64,000 nucleotides of DNA from Pagrus major (lineage: Eukaryota; Chordata; Actinopteri; Spariformes; Sparidae): NCBI RefSeq assembly GCF_040436345.1, contig NC_133230.1, forward strand, positions 23,446,197-23,510,196. The letters are read 5' to 3'. A program made the position numbers and the translations under genes. A model generated the notes under the pieces. That model ran no database searches and was not told where the DNA came from. It saw only the letters and a list, made by a program, of their open reading frames with translations. Shown here piece by piece: positions 29,631-42,400 of the stretch (position 1 is its first letter; every line of letters begins with the position of its first letter).

Positions 29631-32600
29631 ATGAGTGGGCATGGCTCATCTTCAGAAAAGGGAGTCAATACTAGTCTAATATGTCAGGAGAGTTATGCCT
29701 GTGGTGGCTCTGAGGAGGCTGCATTTGAGTGTGATGAATGCAAGAGCTTGCAGTGTGTTCGTTGTGAGCTCGAGCTCCACAATCAGGAGCGTCTGAAGAA
29801 CCATGAGAGGGTTCAGATAGGCCCCGGGCACGTACCTTACTGTGACAACTGTAAAGGAGGTAACGGAGACAATGGCAAACGCCATAGATCTGTGGTCCGC
29901 TGCCAGAACTGCAAGGTTAACTTGTGCCAAGACTGTCAGAAGCGCACCCACAGTGGAGGCAACAAGAAGAAACACCAGCTCACATCTTACCCTCCGCCGC
30001 CCAAACCTGCGGTGGTCAACTCTGTCCAGACGCCTGTCCCACCCGCTGTCCAAATCGCCGAGGAGACCAAATCTCAGAGAGCAAAACTTCTGGAGAAGGT
30101 TTCCAGTTTTCTCTTGGTTGACGAGAATGAGGAAATGCAGGTGAGTTGTACCTAAAATACCTAGACATCAACATTCTTTGCTCTCACCACACATTTTGTT
30201 GTTTAAATAACACATTTTCACTTCTAATCTCTTGTTCCCTCAAAGATAAAAGATGATGCTTCATTCATAAAGCGCCTGAGCTGCGAGCCCGACCAGCTGC
30301 TGAAGGTGGTGTCCATCTTTGGCAACACAGGAGAGGGCAAATCTCACACCCTGAACCACGCCTTCTTCATGGGCAGAGAAGTGTTCAAGACTTCTCCCAC
30401 GCAGGAGTCCTGCACCGTGGGTGTGTGGGCAGCTTTTGACCCCACCCGTAAAGTGGTGGTCATCGACACAGAGGGGCTGCTCGGGAACAGTTCCAAACAG
30501 GGCCAGAGAACCCGTCTCCTGCTCAAGGTGCTCGCCATCTCCGACCTCATCATTTACCGCACCCACGCTGACCGCCTCCACGATGACCTCTTCAAGTTCC
30601 TCGGGGACGCCTCGGATGCTTACTTGAAGCATTTCACCAAGGAACTGAAGGCCACGACCGCCCGCTGTGGTCTGGATGTCCCACTGTCCACATTGGGCCC
30701 TGCGGTGGTCATCTTCCATGAAACGGTCCACACTAAGCTGCTTGGTTCAGGTAAAAATATCTCAGCACTTCTGTCATGGACTTGGTTCTGTTATTACACC
30801 TTTATTAGACAAGTCAAAACATAAAGTAGAATTTTACTTTAGGGACGATAGGCGTACCCTCAAAGTAAACCAAGGGTTAAGCATTTGCAGATAATTACAG
30901 GTTTAGCAAATATTAGCCCACAGTGTTTTTTTTCTTCTACATCACCGGAGGTAGCAATTGTCATTCTGCCTTTTTGTAAAATGTGTAAACACTGCTCTTT
31001 GGACTCAAAAGAAAATTGTGCAGACTGTGTAGTTAGGTCAAAAATGGGACACATAGTTGTAGTCACAGACGAAAGACAATTTTTGCATGTTTTAGTTCGG
31101 TCGCTACGACTCATACTTTACATTACTGTCAACCTTTTTCTATATAAATGTGTTTTCCAAACTCTCAGGCAGCTACTTGTTTCTGTTCTTTTTCCATCAA
31201 CTTGCAGAGACTAGCAATTTGCTTCATAAGGAAATAACGAGCATCATGCCTGCTTTTAGTGTCAGATTTCCGTTATCGCTGCTGCTGTAAAGACTAGTTT
31301 CTTTATGAAGTCTGTGCTCCATTGCCATGCAATAATGAAATAACAGAAGGACTTGACAGACCTGATATTAACTTCAGTGCATTACATCACTCAAGTAAGC
31401 TACAAGCCTCTACAAGCTGTTTTTCACACTATATAGAAATGTATGGAAACTGATTGCTGCTTGTGAGGGAGGAAAAACATATTCAAATTGGGGTTGGCCT
31501 TGTGCAAATATGCTTAAACTTAAAGGAACACTGGTATGAGCCTTTAAGACTTTGGACAACAAATGTAATGTAAATTAATGAGTGACATGGGTTTTCTGAA
31601 AGACTTAATAAAGGAAAAGTTCACCGAAAAGTGAAAATTAATTAATTATCTACTTACCCCTATGCTGATGTAAAGGCAGGTGAAGTTTCGTTGTCCACAA
31701 AACATTTCTGGAGCTTCACAGCAAAACAGTGTTGCAGCGTTCTCCTTAACACCTGAAGTATTTGGGGACTAGTTTTAAAATGTTAAAAAACAACCCAAAA
31801 GATAACATGGCTCCATACAGCTCGTCCAGCGTAATCCAAGTCTCTGGAAGCCCTGAGATTAATTTGGAAAGACGTTATTTACACCCTTTTCGAAGCTGAA
31901 GTCTTCACTGTAGCTGCTAATCTAAAAAGGTTAACGTACCCCATCTGCAGTGGGTGCACAAGCTTGACCGCCCAACGGTCTTGGATTAGATTAACTTGGA
32001 CGAGCTTTATGGACCCGTTACGTGTATGATATGATATGTCTATGATAGATGAAGGCTAACAGAATACCCACAGTGTATTCTGATTACACTCTATACTAAC
32101 CGCTCCATCCATGTCTCGTTTTAGACAAGTCATCTGAGTCAGTAGATCGGCTGCTGTTGGAGCGCTTCAAGAAGCTCTCCCGTTTCCCAGAGGCCTTCAG
32201 CTCTGTCCAGTACTGGGGCACGCAGACTCTCAACCCCCCCACTGACTTCCGTGGCCTGCAGAATAAACTGGAGCAGCTCCTGGATAACAACGCCACCCGT
32301 TCCCCACGCACCCCTGTGGTCATCTTCAAAGCCCTTCAGGTAGGGTTGTATAAAGTCAGCCAGCTGCAGATCTGCTTCAGACCCGCCTGTTTGCATTCAA
32401 CTATGTCTGTGCAATATGTGTGTATATATGAAGAGGTGGTGCAACACTATGTTTGGTCTAGGTCTAGCTAATTTGTACTCTTCCTTACTTTTCCTACAGG
32501 CGTTGAGTGAGCGCTTTAATGGGGAAATTGCAGGAGAGCTTGTAGCCCACAGCTGCTTCTTTCCTGATGAGTACTTCACCTGCTCCAGCCTGTGCCTCAG

Positions 32601-35600
32601 TTGTGGGTCAGTACCCTCCTGCTATTTAAAAAAAAATGTAATCATTGTTATCACTCCTTCTTTGTTGTGAAACCCCCTGCTGTATTGCTTTCATCACAGA
32701 TCTGGCTGCAAGAACAGCATGAACCACTTAGGAGAAGGGGCGTGCCATGAGGCGAAGCATCGCTGTCGTTATTCTGTCCAGTATGATAATCGCATTTACA
32801 CCTGTAAGGTAAGCACAGTCTCACTTAGATAGAACTGAGCTGTCTCTCTTAATCAGTGACTTTGTACTGACTCTTGTTCAATGGCTGATGTGTTAAGTTG
32901 AAGTCATTGTGTGGTGCATCACTGTAGGCCTGCTATGAAGGGGGAAAGGAAGTGATCGTTGTCCCTAAGACCTCAGCTTCCTCTGACTCTCCATGGTTGG
33001 GCCTTGCCAAATACGCCTGGTCTGGGTGAGTTGCAGCTGAATGAGCTGCAGTGTCATGCTTGATTTAGGCTTATGTTACCTTTACAGAGCCTAAGTTTAG
33101 CTCTGGTTTTCTAGCCTCTTACCTAAAATCTAAAATTTCTATCCACATTAGCCTACATGTTCCAAATAAATACCTCGGATACAAATTGGTTTACATTCAT
33201 ATTTTCACAGAGATTTGAGTTGTACATTAATGCGTCTACTGTATGTTCAGGTATGTTATTGAATGTCCCAACTGTGGAGTGATCTATCGGAGCCGTCAAT
33301 ACTGGTATGGGAACCAGGACCCTGTGGATACGGTTGTCCGCACTGAGATCCAGCATGTATGGCCAGGGGTAAGAGAAACAAGCTTTTTAATTCATTTATC
33401 CAATGTAGATTATATGTTTATAATTATCTGTAATCATACAGACGTATAATCATTGCTAGAGGTAACCATTTATCTACTTATGTTGATAACCTGTCTGCTT
33501 TTTGCAGTCTGATGGTTTTTTAAAGGACAATAGTAATGCAGCGCAGCGTCTTCTGGATGGAGTCAACCTAGTGGCCCAGTCTGTGTCAGAGCTCAGTGTC
33601 AAGCCTGCCAAGGCCGTCACCTCTTGGCTGACAGACCAGATCGCCCCGGCCTACTGGAAACCCAACTCCCTCATCTTGGTGAGTGACACACACAGCCCCA
33701 CCCTGTGCCACCCGCCACCAGCAGCCAAGTCAACACTTTCATGTCCAGAGGGATGTTTACTGGCTGGTGCTCTGCAGCTATTACACAATCTTATGTTTGC
33801 AGGTCACAAGATAAAACTTGAATACATACAGATTGCGTCCTCTTCCCTCTAGTACACTCTTGTACAATAACAGCTTCTCTTGTTATTGTTTTTTTTTCTC
33901 TTTCTCCTGTACTAGGTGTGCCATAAGTGTCACACAGTCTTCCAGGACAATGACACCAAACATCACTGCCGTGCCTGCGGGGAGGGCTTCTGCGATGGCT
34001 GCTCTTCCAAAGCTGCGCCCGTCCCTGAGAGAGGCTGGGGTCTTGCCCCTGTCAGAGTCTGTGACGTCTGCTACGAGCAGAGAGCCTCATACGCAGGTAC
34101 ACACACTCTCAATAATGTCAAATGCTCTTTTGTGTGTATTATGCAGCCATTTAACATTCGGCTGAGCTTTGGCTTTAGCAGATATCTTTGTCATCTTTAT
34201 GCAGAGATGCTTGAGGCTGAGCGCGAGGAGGAAGAAGGTGGAACCCTGGCCAGGAAGGTTGGAGAAGCAGTGACCAACACTATAGGCGTTGTGGTCACTG
34301 CTATTGACATCCCACTTGGTGAGTGTTGTCCAAAACAAAACCTAAAGAACATCGTTATGTAACAGGAATATATGACCCAGTAAATGTGAGGGAATGTATA
34401 CAGTGCCCTCTGGTGGCAGACGTGTAACGTTCTTATTTACGGTAAGGAAGAAAAGTAGTGAGGTCTTGTTTCTAGTTTGAACTCTCGAAGATGTCATTAA
34501 GGAGTTTGACCAGCGAAGGCTTCCTTATAAGGAATATGTAATGCCCTCATGGCCTAGTTATAGTAGAGACTGTACAATTAGCAAAAGCTCACAGGTCTTT
34601 GCTCACTCGCTGCAAATGTACACATCAAGAAAACAACTTACCTATCAAGTGACAAATAAGTTGGAAAAATTGTCAAAATCCAAACAGTCTGAATCCAATC
34701 AGTTGCCCAGTTGAGTGACTCAGATATTTGATAGAAAGCAGATCTTCAACTACTGATTTTTCATTTGTCTGTAACTGTCTCGCTAACAAAAAATGTTTAT
34801 AGACTGAAAAATTAAAATCCTCCTACACACACTGGTTACAGAACCTCAGATTCCCTTTAACAACGTCTTCAGGTTGGCAGTGCTTCCATGTAGAGGGGCC
34901 TCTGCTACCTAATGTCAAACATAGACTAGTGCAAAAGTGCCATAGTTGACCAGTTATCCTGTTTACTCCTTTCATTTTTTAGGCTTATTGCTGTAATATT
35001 TGTTCAAGAGTTGGTGTTATAAATGTTTTCCCCAGTGTTTTTGAGAAGAAGATTTTTCATAACAGCCAATATGACACATTTCTGTCAAGAAAATCCAAAA
35101 TGTGTTTTAGATTGAGAAAACTGGCTCCGCTGCAAAGTGTTGGCAAGAATAAATGCTGCACTCACTCAAACACACACCAGAAATCACAGCCCTTATTTTC
35201 GAATGTGGTTGTAGTTTCATGCATGTCTTAATCATATTTATATAACCTCAAAGAATGTACTTAATCCAAAGCATAAGTAGTATGTTAATGCATGTTAGGC
35301 TGCTACATGAGTCTACTGTAGGCCTATATTTACTGGTAAAGGGCATAGATGAATTTTTGATAACGTGATATCCTGTTGAAAACCTCTCCGTCTCCATCAC
35401 CGCCCCAAAAATACCTCAGAGCAAGGTCCACTCCAGTCACAACAAAATACTTATTTCTAAATACCAAACCTTGTTTCCATGTTTCCATGGCTACCCGAAC
35501 CAAGTCAGCCAAGGACTTTATTTTACCTGAAGCAGCAGGGTGCACTCCAAACAGTAGAGAGGAAAAATAAACAAAGTAAAGCGATGGTAACTGACAATGG

Positions 35601-36855
35601 AAACTGTTTTGGTATCAACAGTCGAGTATTTCAAATAGTCAGTAAATGCAAATAGATTTAGGCACTGCAGCATTTAATCAGCAGGGATGGTAGGTATAAT
35701 GAATGGGGCTCACAGAGTGTAGGTATTGTAACAGGAGACTCCAGGAAATTGTTGCGCTCTGCCAAGTCCGGGACATAACCCCCCATAAAACCACATCGTG
35801 CCATTTTTATAACATGCTAATTGGTGAGATTCGGATGGGGCAGTAGCAGGATATCAGGTCATTGCAAACCTATTACTCTGTGCCCTTTGTCAGTCAGTAT
35901 AGTCTAGGAATACAGCATCATTTGGACAGAGCAAGGCTACCAGTTTTCCCTCTGGTTCCAGTTTTTATGTTAAGCTAACAGATATGAAAGCACTATCCAC
36001 CTTCTAAGCAACAAAGCGAACGTATTTTCTGAAATGTCAAACTGTTCCTTTAAATGTCTGCACTATGTTTACAGTGACTTAAAGATATAATATGTAACAT
36101 TTACAGATACAATGTCCAAAAACAACTAGACCTTTGTTACGCTTTTTTTTTGAGTGGTGTACTGACATTATTATAAACTTTTCCAAAAATGTTCAAACTC
36201 AGAAATTTGCTAATTAATTCAAGGTAAAATTGCATTTCATGTGGTCTCCTGGTGCTATAACTGTCAGGGAAACATCAGATAATATGTCGGAGAGCAAAGA
36301 AGGAAGGTGAAGGTGACCAAACGTATATATGAATACAGCATTAATACATTACCTCGTCTGTAGACATTTCTGCTTAAATCATGTCAGATGGTGTTGTTTA
36401 GGAGTTGGGGGTTGTTTAACAATAAAGACAACAACTCCCATGATTCCACAGTACTTAACAATGTCACCAAACTACATCTTTTGTTTTCATTTTTTTTTTA
36501 GCGGAAATGACATACTGTGCGTTAAAAGTGACCACCATGTGTGTGTTTAATGTAAAAGATGTAACTGTTAGCTTACATTATAACCAATATGTGCTTGTGT
36601 ATGTGTGTATTTATGTGTTTAGGTCTCGTGAAAGACGCAGCCCGTCCTGCCTACTGGGTGCCCGACCAGGACATCCTGTCGTGCCACAACTGCCAACGCG
36701 AGTTCACTGCCAAGCTGTCCAAGCACCACTGCCGCGCCTGTGGCCAAGGAGTGTGCGACGACTGTTCCCCTGAACGCAGGACGGTCCCATCGCGGGGCTG
36801 GGACCACCCTGTGCGTGTTTGCACCAGCTGCAACCAGAAACCTGGAGAACTTTAA
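29631..36855 (+). CDS. zfyve1: Zinc finger FYVE-type containing 1 (DFCP1)
   Basis: PI3P-binding protein of the ER, Golgi and omegasomes, used as a marker of autophagosome birth and also placed on lipid droplets. Exons: 29631-30140, 30246-30750, 32125-32339, 32500-32606, 32700-32808, 32928-33025, 33251-33368, 33508-33678, 33916-34096, 34205-34318, 36623-36855. All are GT-AG with consistent phase; they total about 786 aa (human 777). Order: Cys/His-rich N-terminal zinc module (ESYACGGSEE to CQKRTHSGGNKKKH), P-loop NTPase domain with GNTGEGKSHT (Walker A type) and DTEGLLG, a Cys-rich middle part (FTCSSLCLSCGSGC to YVIECPNCGVIYRSRQYW), then two FYVE fingers, each with KHHCRACG and RGW; the first is in exon 9, the second in the last exon. 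The start at 29631 (MSGHGSS) matches the human MSAQTS start; no in-frame ATG lies just upstream. The last intron (34319-36622) is long and repeat-bearing. Very confident. Confidence 0.96.
31611..31900. repeat. Truncated MITE-like repeat (zfyve1 intron)
   Basis: Begins near a TTAA (31605-31608) with AAGGAAAAGTTCACCGAAAAG, resembling the end of the inner MITE at 13891 and a very common fish family. The matching right end is not found, so the right limit is approximate. Confidence 0.4.
34319..36622 (+). other. zfyve1: Last intron of zfyve1
   Basis: 2.3-kb intron between the two FYVE-coding exons. It contains a diverged dispersed repeat around 36070-36300 (opening AAAGATATAATATGTAAC) and otherwise unrecognised AT-rich sequence. 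No alternative exon is evident. Confidence 0.6.
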
Positions 36856-38731
36856 CAGGGATGGCCTTCCTTCCTCGGAGCACCAGAGAGAACCACTGGC
36901 TCACTCAGCTCGCAGTCTGTCACTGCTTTACCTCTGTTACTCTAATGGTTCTGTCTTGTATCTGTGGAAAGGAAGTTTTTAGGCATATACATATATATAA
37001 ATATAGGACAATTAGTAGATTTGGGATTTCAGAGTTCCTGTGGCCTTTGTAGAACAGCCAGAACATGTGAGTTACTTGACTGAGTGTGAAATTTCCACTC
37101 TGATTATTCACAGAGTGAATATTTTGATTCTTCTTGACACAAATCCCTAATTTTATGTTAAATAAGGCTGTTGAGCTATTTTTCTACTATCAGAAAATAT
37201 TATAAAAAAAATGTATCATTTAAAGGATATTAGTTAGCTGAGAACCCTGCGGGGTCGGTGTGAGTAGTTTCCAGCAATTCTTATTAATAAGCATTGTTTC
37301 TCTGATGTCGTACGTGTAATGGCGAGGAGATATTTTATATCCGTGCAGGTATAACTGCAGGTTCCATTGCATGCTGTACTGCATCATTTTAGTTTTTGCA
37401 CTAAGCCTTTTTCAGCTGTTATAGGCTGTTGCTTACCATGGCCAAAATCCAGATATCCCTATGATCAAGTAGTCTGTCCCAACTGAGCTGAAATCGACTC
37501 CAGCAGGTCCAGGCTGTGGATATCTGGTGTGCCAAAAATCATTCAGGTCACTGTGTCTGTGCTGGTATAATGTTTATATTTTATCATGTAATTTGTGGTT
37601 GTATGAAGACATAGAACTATGTTAGAGGAGTGTACATTTGAATTGTTGAAAATTATTTATGTATTGAGGATACAAAAAAAAAAAACTTATTAGCACTCTG
37701 GCATGCATGACAGTCTGATAAATCCATGGCCTTTTACTTGTTCAGAGGATGGTCTCTGAACGAACCTCACTGTCTCCTTTACCGAGCGGCATTTTAGTGT
37801 TCACACGTCATAAAATGTATGTAATTCATGGTCAGATTTGTTTTCCTGACACCTTGGTATTAATTGTTTTTCTTGATATTGTTTAGCTGAACTTGAAAAT
37901 ACCCAAATTGGTCTTCAAACCAGTTTCACAGATCACATTCACAATTCTGTAGGTACAATCTGTCAGGATAAGGAGTCCTGACAATGGTCAACACATTTTT
38001 TGTCCCGTTTTAGCTTGACAAAGCTCGTTTTTTCCGTTATCTTGCATCCGTTATTGAAACACATTGTATATGTTCTTTTTTTGGTTTTTGTTTGACATGA
38101 GTAACTGTATTGGTATTTATATACTTTTTAATGCCTGTATGTGAACCACCCATATTGTTTTTGGCTTTATTTTCGTTTGTCTTTCAGCATTACACATGAA
38201 AATTTGATGCTCAAATGTGACAGTGAGGAGATTTTGAACCATATTTAGTGACCGAGAGCTTTAACTTGTCTTGCATCATTGCTAGTTTTGAGTTGCTGAG
38301 TAATGAGACCGTCACATCTGGATGTCATATAAAGCACAAGGTGATGCCTTTAACACATATGCTTGTATTTTGTTGTTAAAAATGAGAGAAAAAAAGGGTG
38401 TTTGTCGATTGTAAGCCTTGTAGATAAAGTTAATTCTCCCTTTGCTCCTAACGTGGAACTTTTTGGTTCTGATGTCTGATGAGAAGATGTTGTGTCTGCC
38501 TTGTCTCGAAATAGATTTATCTGTCTGAATGTTGCATCACACACACACACACAGACACACACTCCTCTGAGATTCTAATATTGCACAGTATAGAATAGCA
38601 AACGCGTCATGCCGGATTACTTGTACTGGAGTTCATTCCAATGCAAATTTGTGCCGTCTGTTGCTTCAGATATACTTTGTGGTGTCCAGTTTTTTCAATA
38701 AGATTTGGGTGCTATCATCAACACTTCTCAC

Positions 38732-38767
<36 letters not shown>

Positions 38768-39370
38768 CAAATCAAGCAGGAATGACTGATGCATTTTAAA
38801 ACTGTTGGAAACTAACTTGAAGCGATGATGATGATGTGTGATGGAAGATTTGCATAAGATTAAAGATGCATCAGCTCCCAACTGTCAAAAACATAATCTG
38901 GAATTGCCTCCATGTTTTTAGCGTGCGTGTGTGTGTGTGTGTGTGTGTTTGCGTGTGTGTGTTCAAATCTCCCTGTGTCAAACCACTTGCTTGTACTGCA
39001 TGTGGGAGGAATAGATCGTGTGCACGCCTGTGTGCTAGGAACCTCGCTTCCATTCCTCTCCAGCCACTGCAGCTTCGGATAAAGTGAGGGGAAATATATT
39101 TGCTTGGTGCTTATTGATGATGATGATAAATGATTTATAATTATTTTAATAAATAATGTAACCCCAAGCTTCCATGTTGATATTCTGTGCCACTTTTGCA
39201 CTTGCACAGTCTCAGCACAGCCAGCAGGGAATTGCACTTGACATGTATCCAACCTCCTGTACGGGTCTCTTTAAAAAGTGCTGTTATTCTGTTAGTGCAC
39301 AATATAAATACAAGGGAAAACCCTTTAAAATAATTTTGACAGTTTAGCCCATAAAGCCACGCCCCGTTCG
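36856..39370 (+). other. zfyve1 3' UTR and zfyve1-dpf3 spacer
   Basis: The zfyve1 3' UTR starts here; its end is unclear because no well-placed AATAAA occurs soon after the stop. CA/GT repeats lie at about 38538-38571, 38734-38765 and 38923-38962. Human has DCAF4 between ZFYVE1 and DPF3; no trace of it is seen in this 2.6-kb interval. Confidence 0.5.
38734..38765. repeat. (CA)n microsatellite
   Basis: About 16 CA units, followed 160 bp later by a GT tract (38923-38962) of opposite orientation. The two could pair in RNA. Confidence 0.95.
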
Positions 39371-39374
39371 CGTA

Positions 39375-39490
39375 TGCCGCAGATGTATTGGTCCACGAAT
39401 TCACCCCGAGCTGCGATTGGTCCGTTCCTGTAGGTTTCCCTCAGAACTGCAAGACGCCGATATTGCGTTACACTGTAGCAAAATGGCGGC
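39375..39490 (+). promoter_or_regulatory. dpf3: dpf3 core promoter with YY1-like start element
   Basis: Two inverted CCAAT boxes (ATTGG near 39389 and 39416) precede the start codon. The ATG itself sits in CAAAATGGCGGC (39479-39490), which fits the YY1 consensus and nearly fits the TISU translation-initiator found on mRNAs with very short 5' UTRs. Transcription would then start just upstream of the ATG. Words seen; role inferred. Confidence 0.5.
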
Positions 39491-42400
39491 TGTCATTCAG
39501 AATCCACTAAAAGCGTAAGTAATTTAGACATTTAGGAAATTTGTGAAGAATTACTTTGCTGCCAACTTGTGCGTTAAAACTGTCCGCTCGTGCATGTGAT
39601 TTCCAGCCGTGTGCATGTGACAGATTAAGCTGTCCCAAATTCATTTTGTGTACTTCTTGCATGCCAAAGTAGCCTCGTATACTTCTTTTATTCCACGAGA
39701 TTTTTTTCTAACATTTAGTCTTGAACGTGCTCGCGAAGGCTGCCTGACATTTCGACTGCACGGGAAGAGCTTTTCTTCCCCTCCACACGGTCACACATTC
39801 AACACGGAGAGAGTGTCGTCTTTCCTGGGCTGTGCATTTATTTGAAAACTGTCGACAACGTGCCTCAGCGGCCGCTCCGGATAATTAAAAGCCGATTTTC
39901 TTCGTGCTCGGTTGGGCACAGCGGCGGCTTTATCGTCTGACACGGCGAAAAGTCGCTCATAGTTGGTTGTGAATTGTCGACATGTCAACTTTGGCTCCTC
40001 CGAGCGCAGACGTGGTCAGGACCCGGTAAAGCAAAGGGAGGAGGCATTTTGTATTTGCATGCTCGCTGGCGAAATCGACAAAAAGTGACAGCAATTTGAG
40101 TCGGCCGCTGGAAACGGACTGTCACCCTGCGGCCAAATAGCCCGTGCAATGGTCGTTTTTATCGCTTAACTTGAAAGCAATGCTCCACCTTTTTCTCCCA
40201 TTTCTCCCTTTGTTCTTTCTGTATTGTTTCCCCCTGCTTAACACGTTACTGTAAGTTGGGCGCTATCAGCCTCCTGCCTCTTGTCATGTCTGCGTGTTAA
40301 AACTAGATAACAACATGGCATTTCTTTGACACGCACGCCGAGCTGGACGTGACAGGAGCGTCCAGCCTGTATCGATGTGTGTTTTCTTCTCACCATCATG
40401 GCTCGGTTGGGACCGTGGAGGTAGAGAGCAGGCGCTCCACTGTGCCTTTAAGTGGAGGAGTGCTGGAGATTAGCTTGGTCCAGGATCCTGGGCCCATCTG
40501 TCAGAGAGATGCTCCGACAGAGAGGAAGTGTTGGGCACAGGCAGGAGAACCATCTGCTCCTCCATATAGGTACCCTGGCACCTCCGTGGACCGTAAAGCG
40601 CAGGGAGTGGACCACACAGCACCTTGCACGTCACCCACACTGTTGCCATTGTTGTTGTGGCATTGTTACTACAGCTAGGGGAGGATGTAGAATGATGCTT
40701 ATGATACCTGCTGATTGTCCTCTTGAAACTATTATTTTTTTGTGTGCATGTGCTGGAGAATAGTTGCCTATAATAATTAATTTAACAGACTCGGGGGATG
40801 AATCGTGGGCAAAGACAGTAGGGATAGACCGATTATAGGGGCAGATATTCTGCATTTTTCTGATTATCTGTGTTATTTGTGTCTGATTGCAGGGGAAAAA
40901 ATATTTGAAAAATGTGCTACTTTGGCTCTGATGCCGCATCCTACCCCTGTCTTTAGTCACCATCTCTGCTGTCTTACTCAATGTCCTGCCCACAACACTA
41001 TCTGACTGGTTACTAGGGTTGCAACGGTATGAGATTTTCACAGATCGATAACCATCTCAGAAAATGTCATAGTGTTATGGTATGTGGTATGAACAGCGAT
41101 GGAAAAATGAAAACGGCGGGGGTGTTTTTGGTTCAACGAACACTTGAAATATATGCAGTTAAAATAAAACTGCTAATACAGAAGAATTCGATATCGGCGA
41201 TATAGGAAATGTACACAGTATGATAACGGTACATTTCTTTTTTGAAACCTTGAAACTGGTACATAGCTGCAACCCTATTGGTTACACATCACAAGCAATA
41301 GCCTATCAACACTGAATGATCTGAATCTGCAAAGTAGCTAGGGATGGGACAATAAAAGATTTTGCCCCGAGATAAAAAAATTCACAGTAAGTTGATTCGT
41401 TAATCATGAATATCCTCACATGAATGACTTGACGGAGTTGTCCAGCTAGCTGACGTATGGTCCTATATTTGCTTCCTGACTTATTTTGAGTTGCCTAAGC
41501 TTGTCACCATGGCTGAAGGCTTGGCTTGCACATCATATTCCGCACAAAAACAATATATCAGATGTGTGTAAATACTACAAACTAAAAAAATGACAGGCAG
41601 ATGCGGTTACCACCATTTATTCCTCCTCTATTTGTACAGGACCACATGATTTATGATTAGTTATTCAAGACTCTTTGATTGTTGATGAGGGTTCTCAGTC
41701 ATCCAGGTCATGGTAATTCTAAGTGCTGTATTGTAGGCAACTGGACTTGTTTCAGTTTCTTGAAGACGTTGCATCTCTCATCCAAGAAGCTTCTTCAGTT
41801 CTAACTAACTGGAGGGGGGTTGCAGGCTTTTAATCCCTGTGTGGGAGTGTCCTCACAGAGTCATTAAGGACACGTGTGAGCTCTGAGTTTCAGAATCGTT
41901 GGTGCCACTTGTGGGCCGTTGACCCAGCCGGCCTTCATGTGGGTTGCTAGGGCTAGGTGAAGCCCAGGTGTGAATGGTTGTTAAGCTGTCTGGGGAAAGA
42001 ACTCAGTGCTGCATTTTAGGTGGGTGATAAGTAATGTCGTAGGCCACCTCCTCTGTTCACAGACGGTCGTCCCAGTTTGACATAGACAGATTTTTTAACT
42101 CCTCTTTCAAACCATCTGTCTTCTCTGGACAAGATGTTCACATTGTTGTCCCCAAAGGAATGATTTTTCTCCTTCACATGTAAGTGGACAGCAGAGTCTT
42201 GACCTGAGGAGTTGGCCCTCCTGTGTTGTGCCATTCGTTTATGGAGAGGTTGTTTTGTCTCCCTAATGTGCAAATCTGTGCCGTCCTGGCTGCATTGAAC
42301 AGCATAAACTACATTACTCTGGGTTTTGTTAGGTTTGAAGTGAACCGGGATATGATGTTTATTGAAGGTTCCTCCTGAGTTTCTCAGATGAGACTCTTTT

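Noticed and set aside
29676-30053. Minus-strand ORF opposite the first zfyve1 exon
   Set aside because: Shadow of the zfyve1 coding exon, which matches human along its whole length.
30261-30731. Minus-strand ORF of 156 aa opposite zfyve1 exon 2
   Set aside because: Shadow of the NTPase-domain exon; no similarity of its own.
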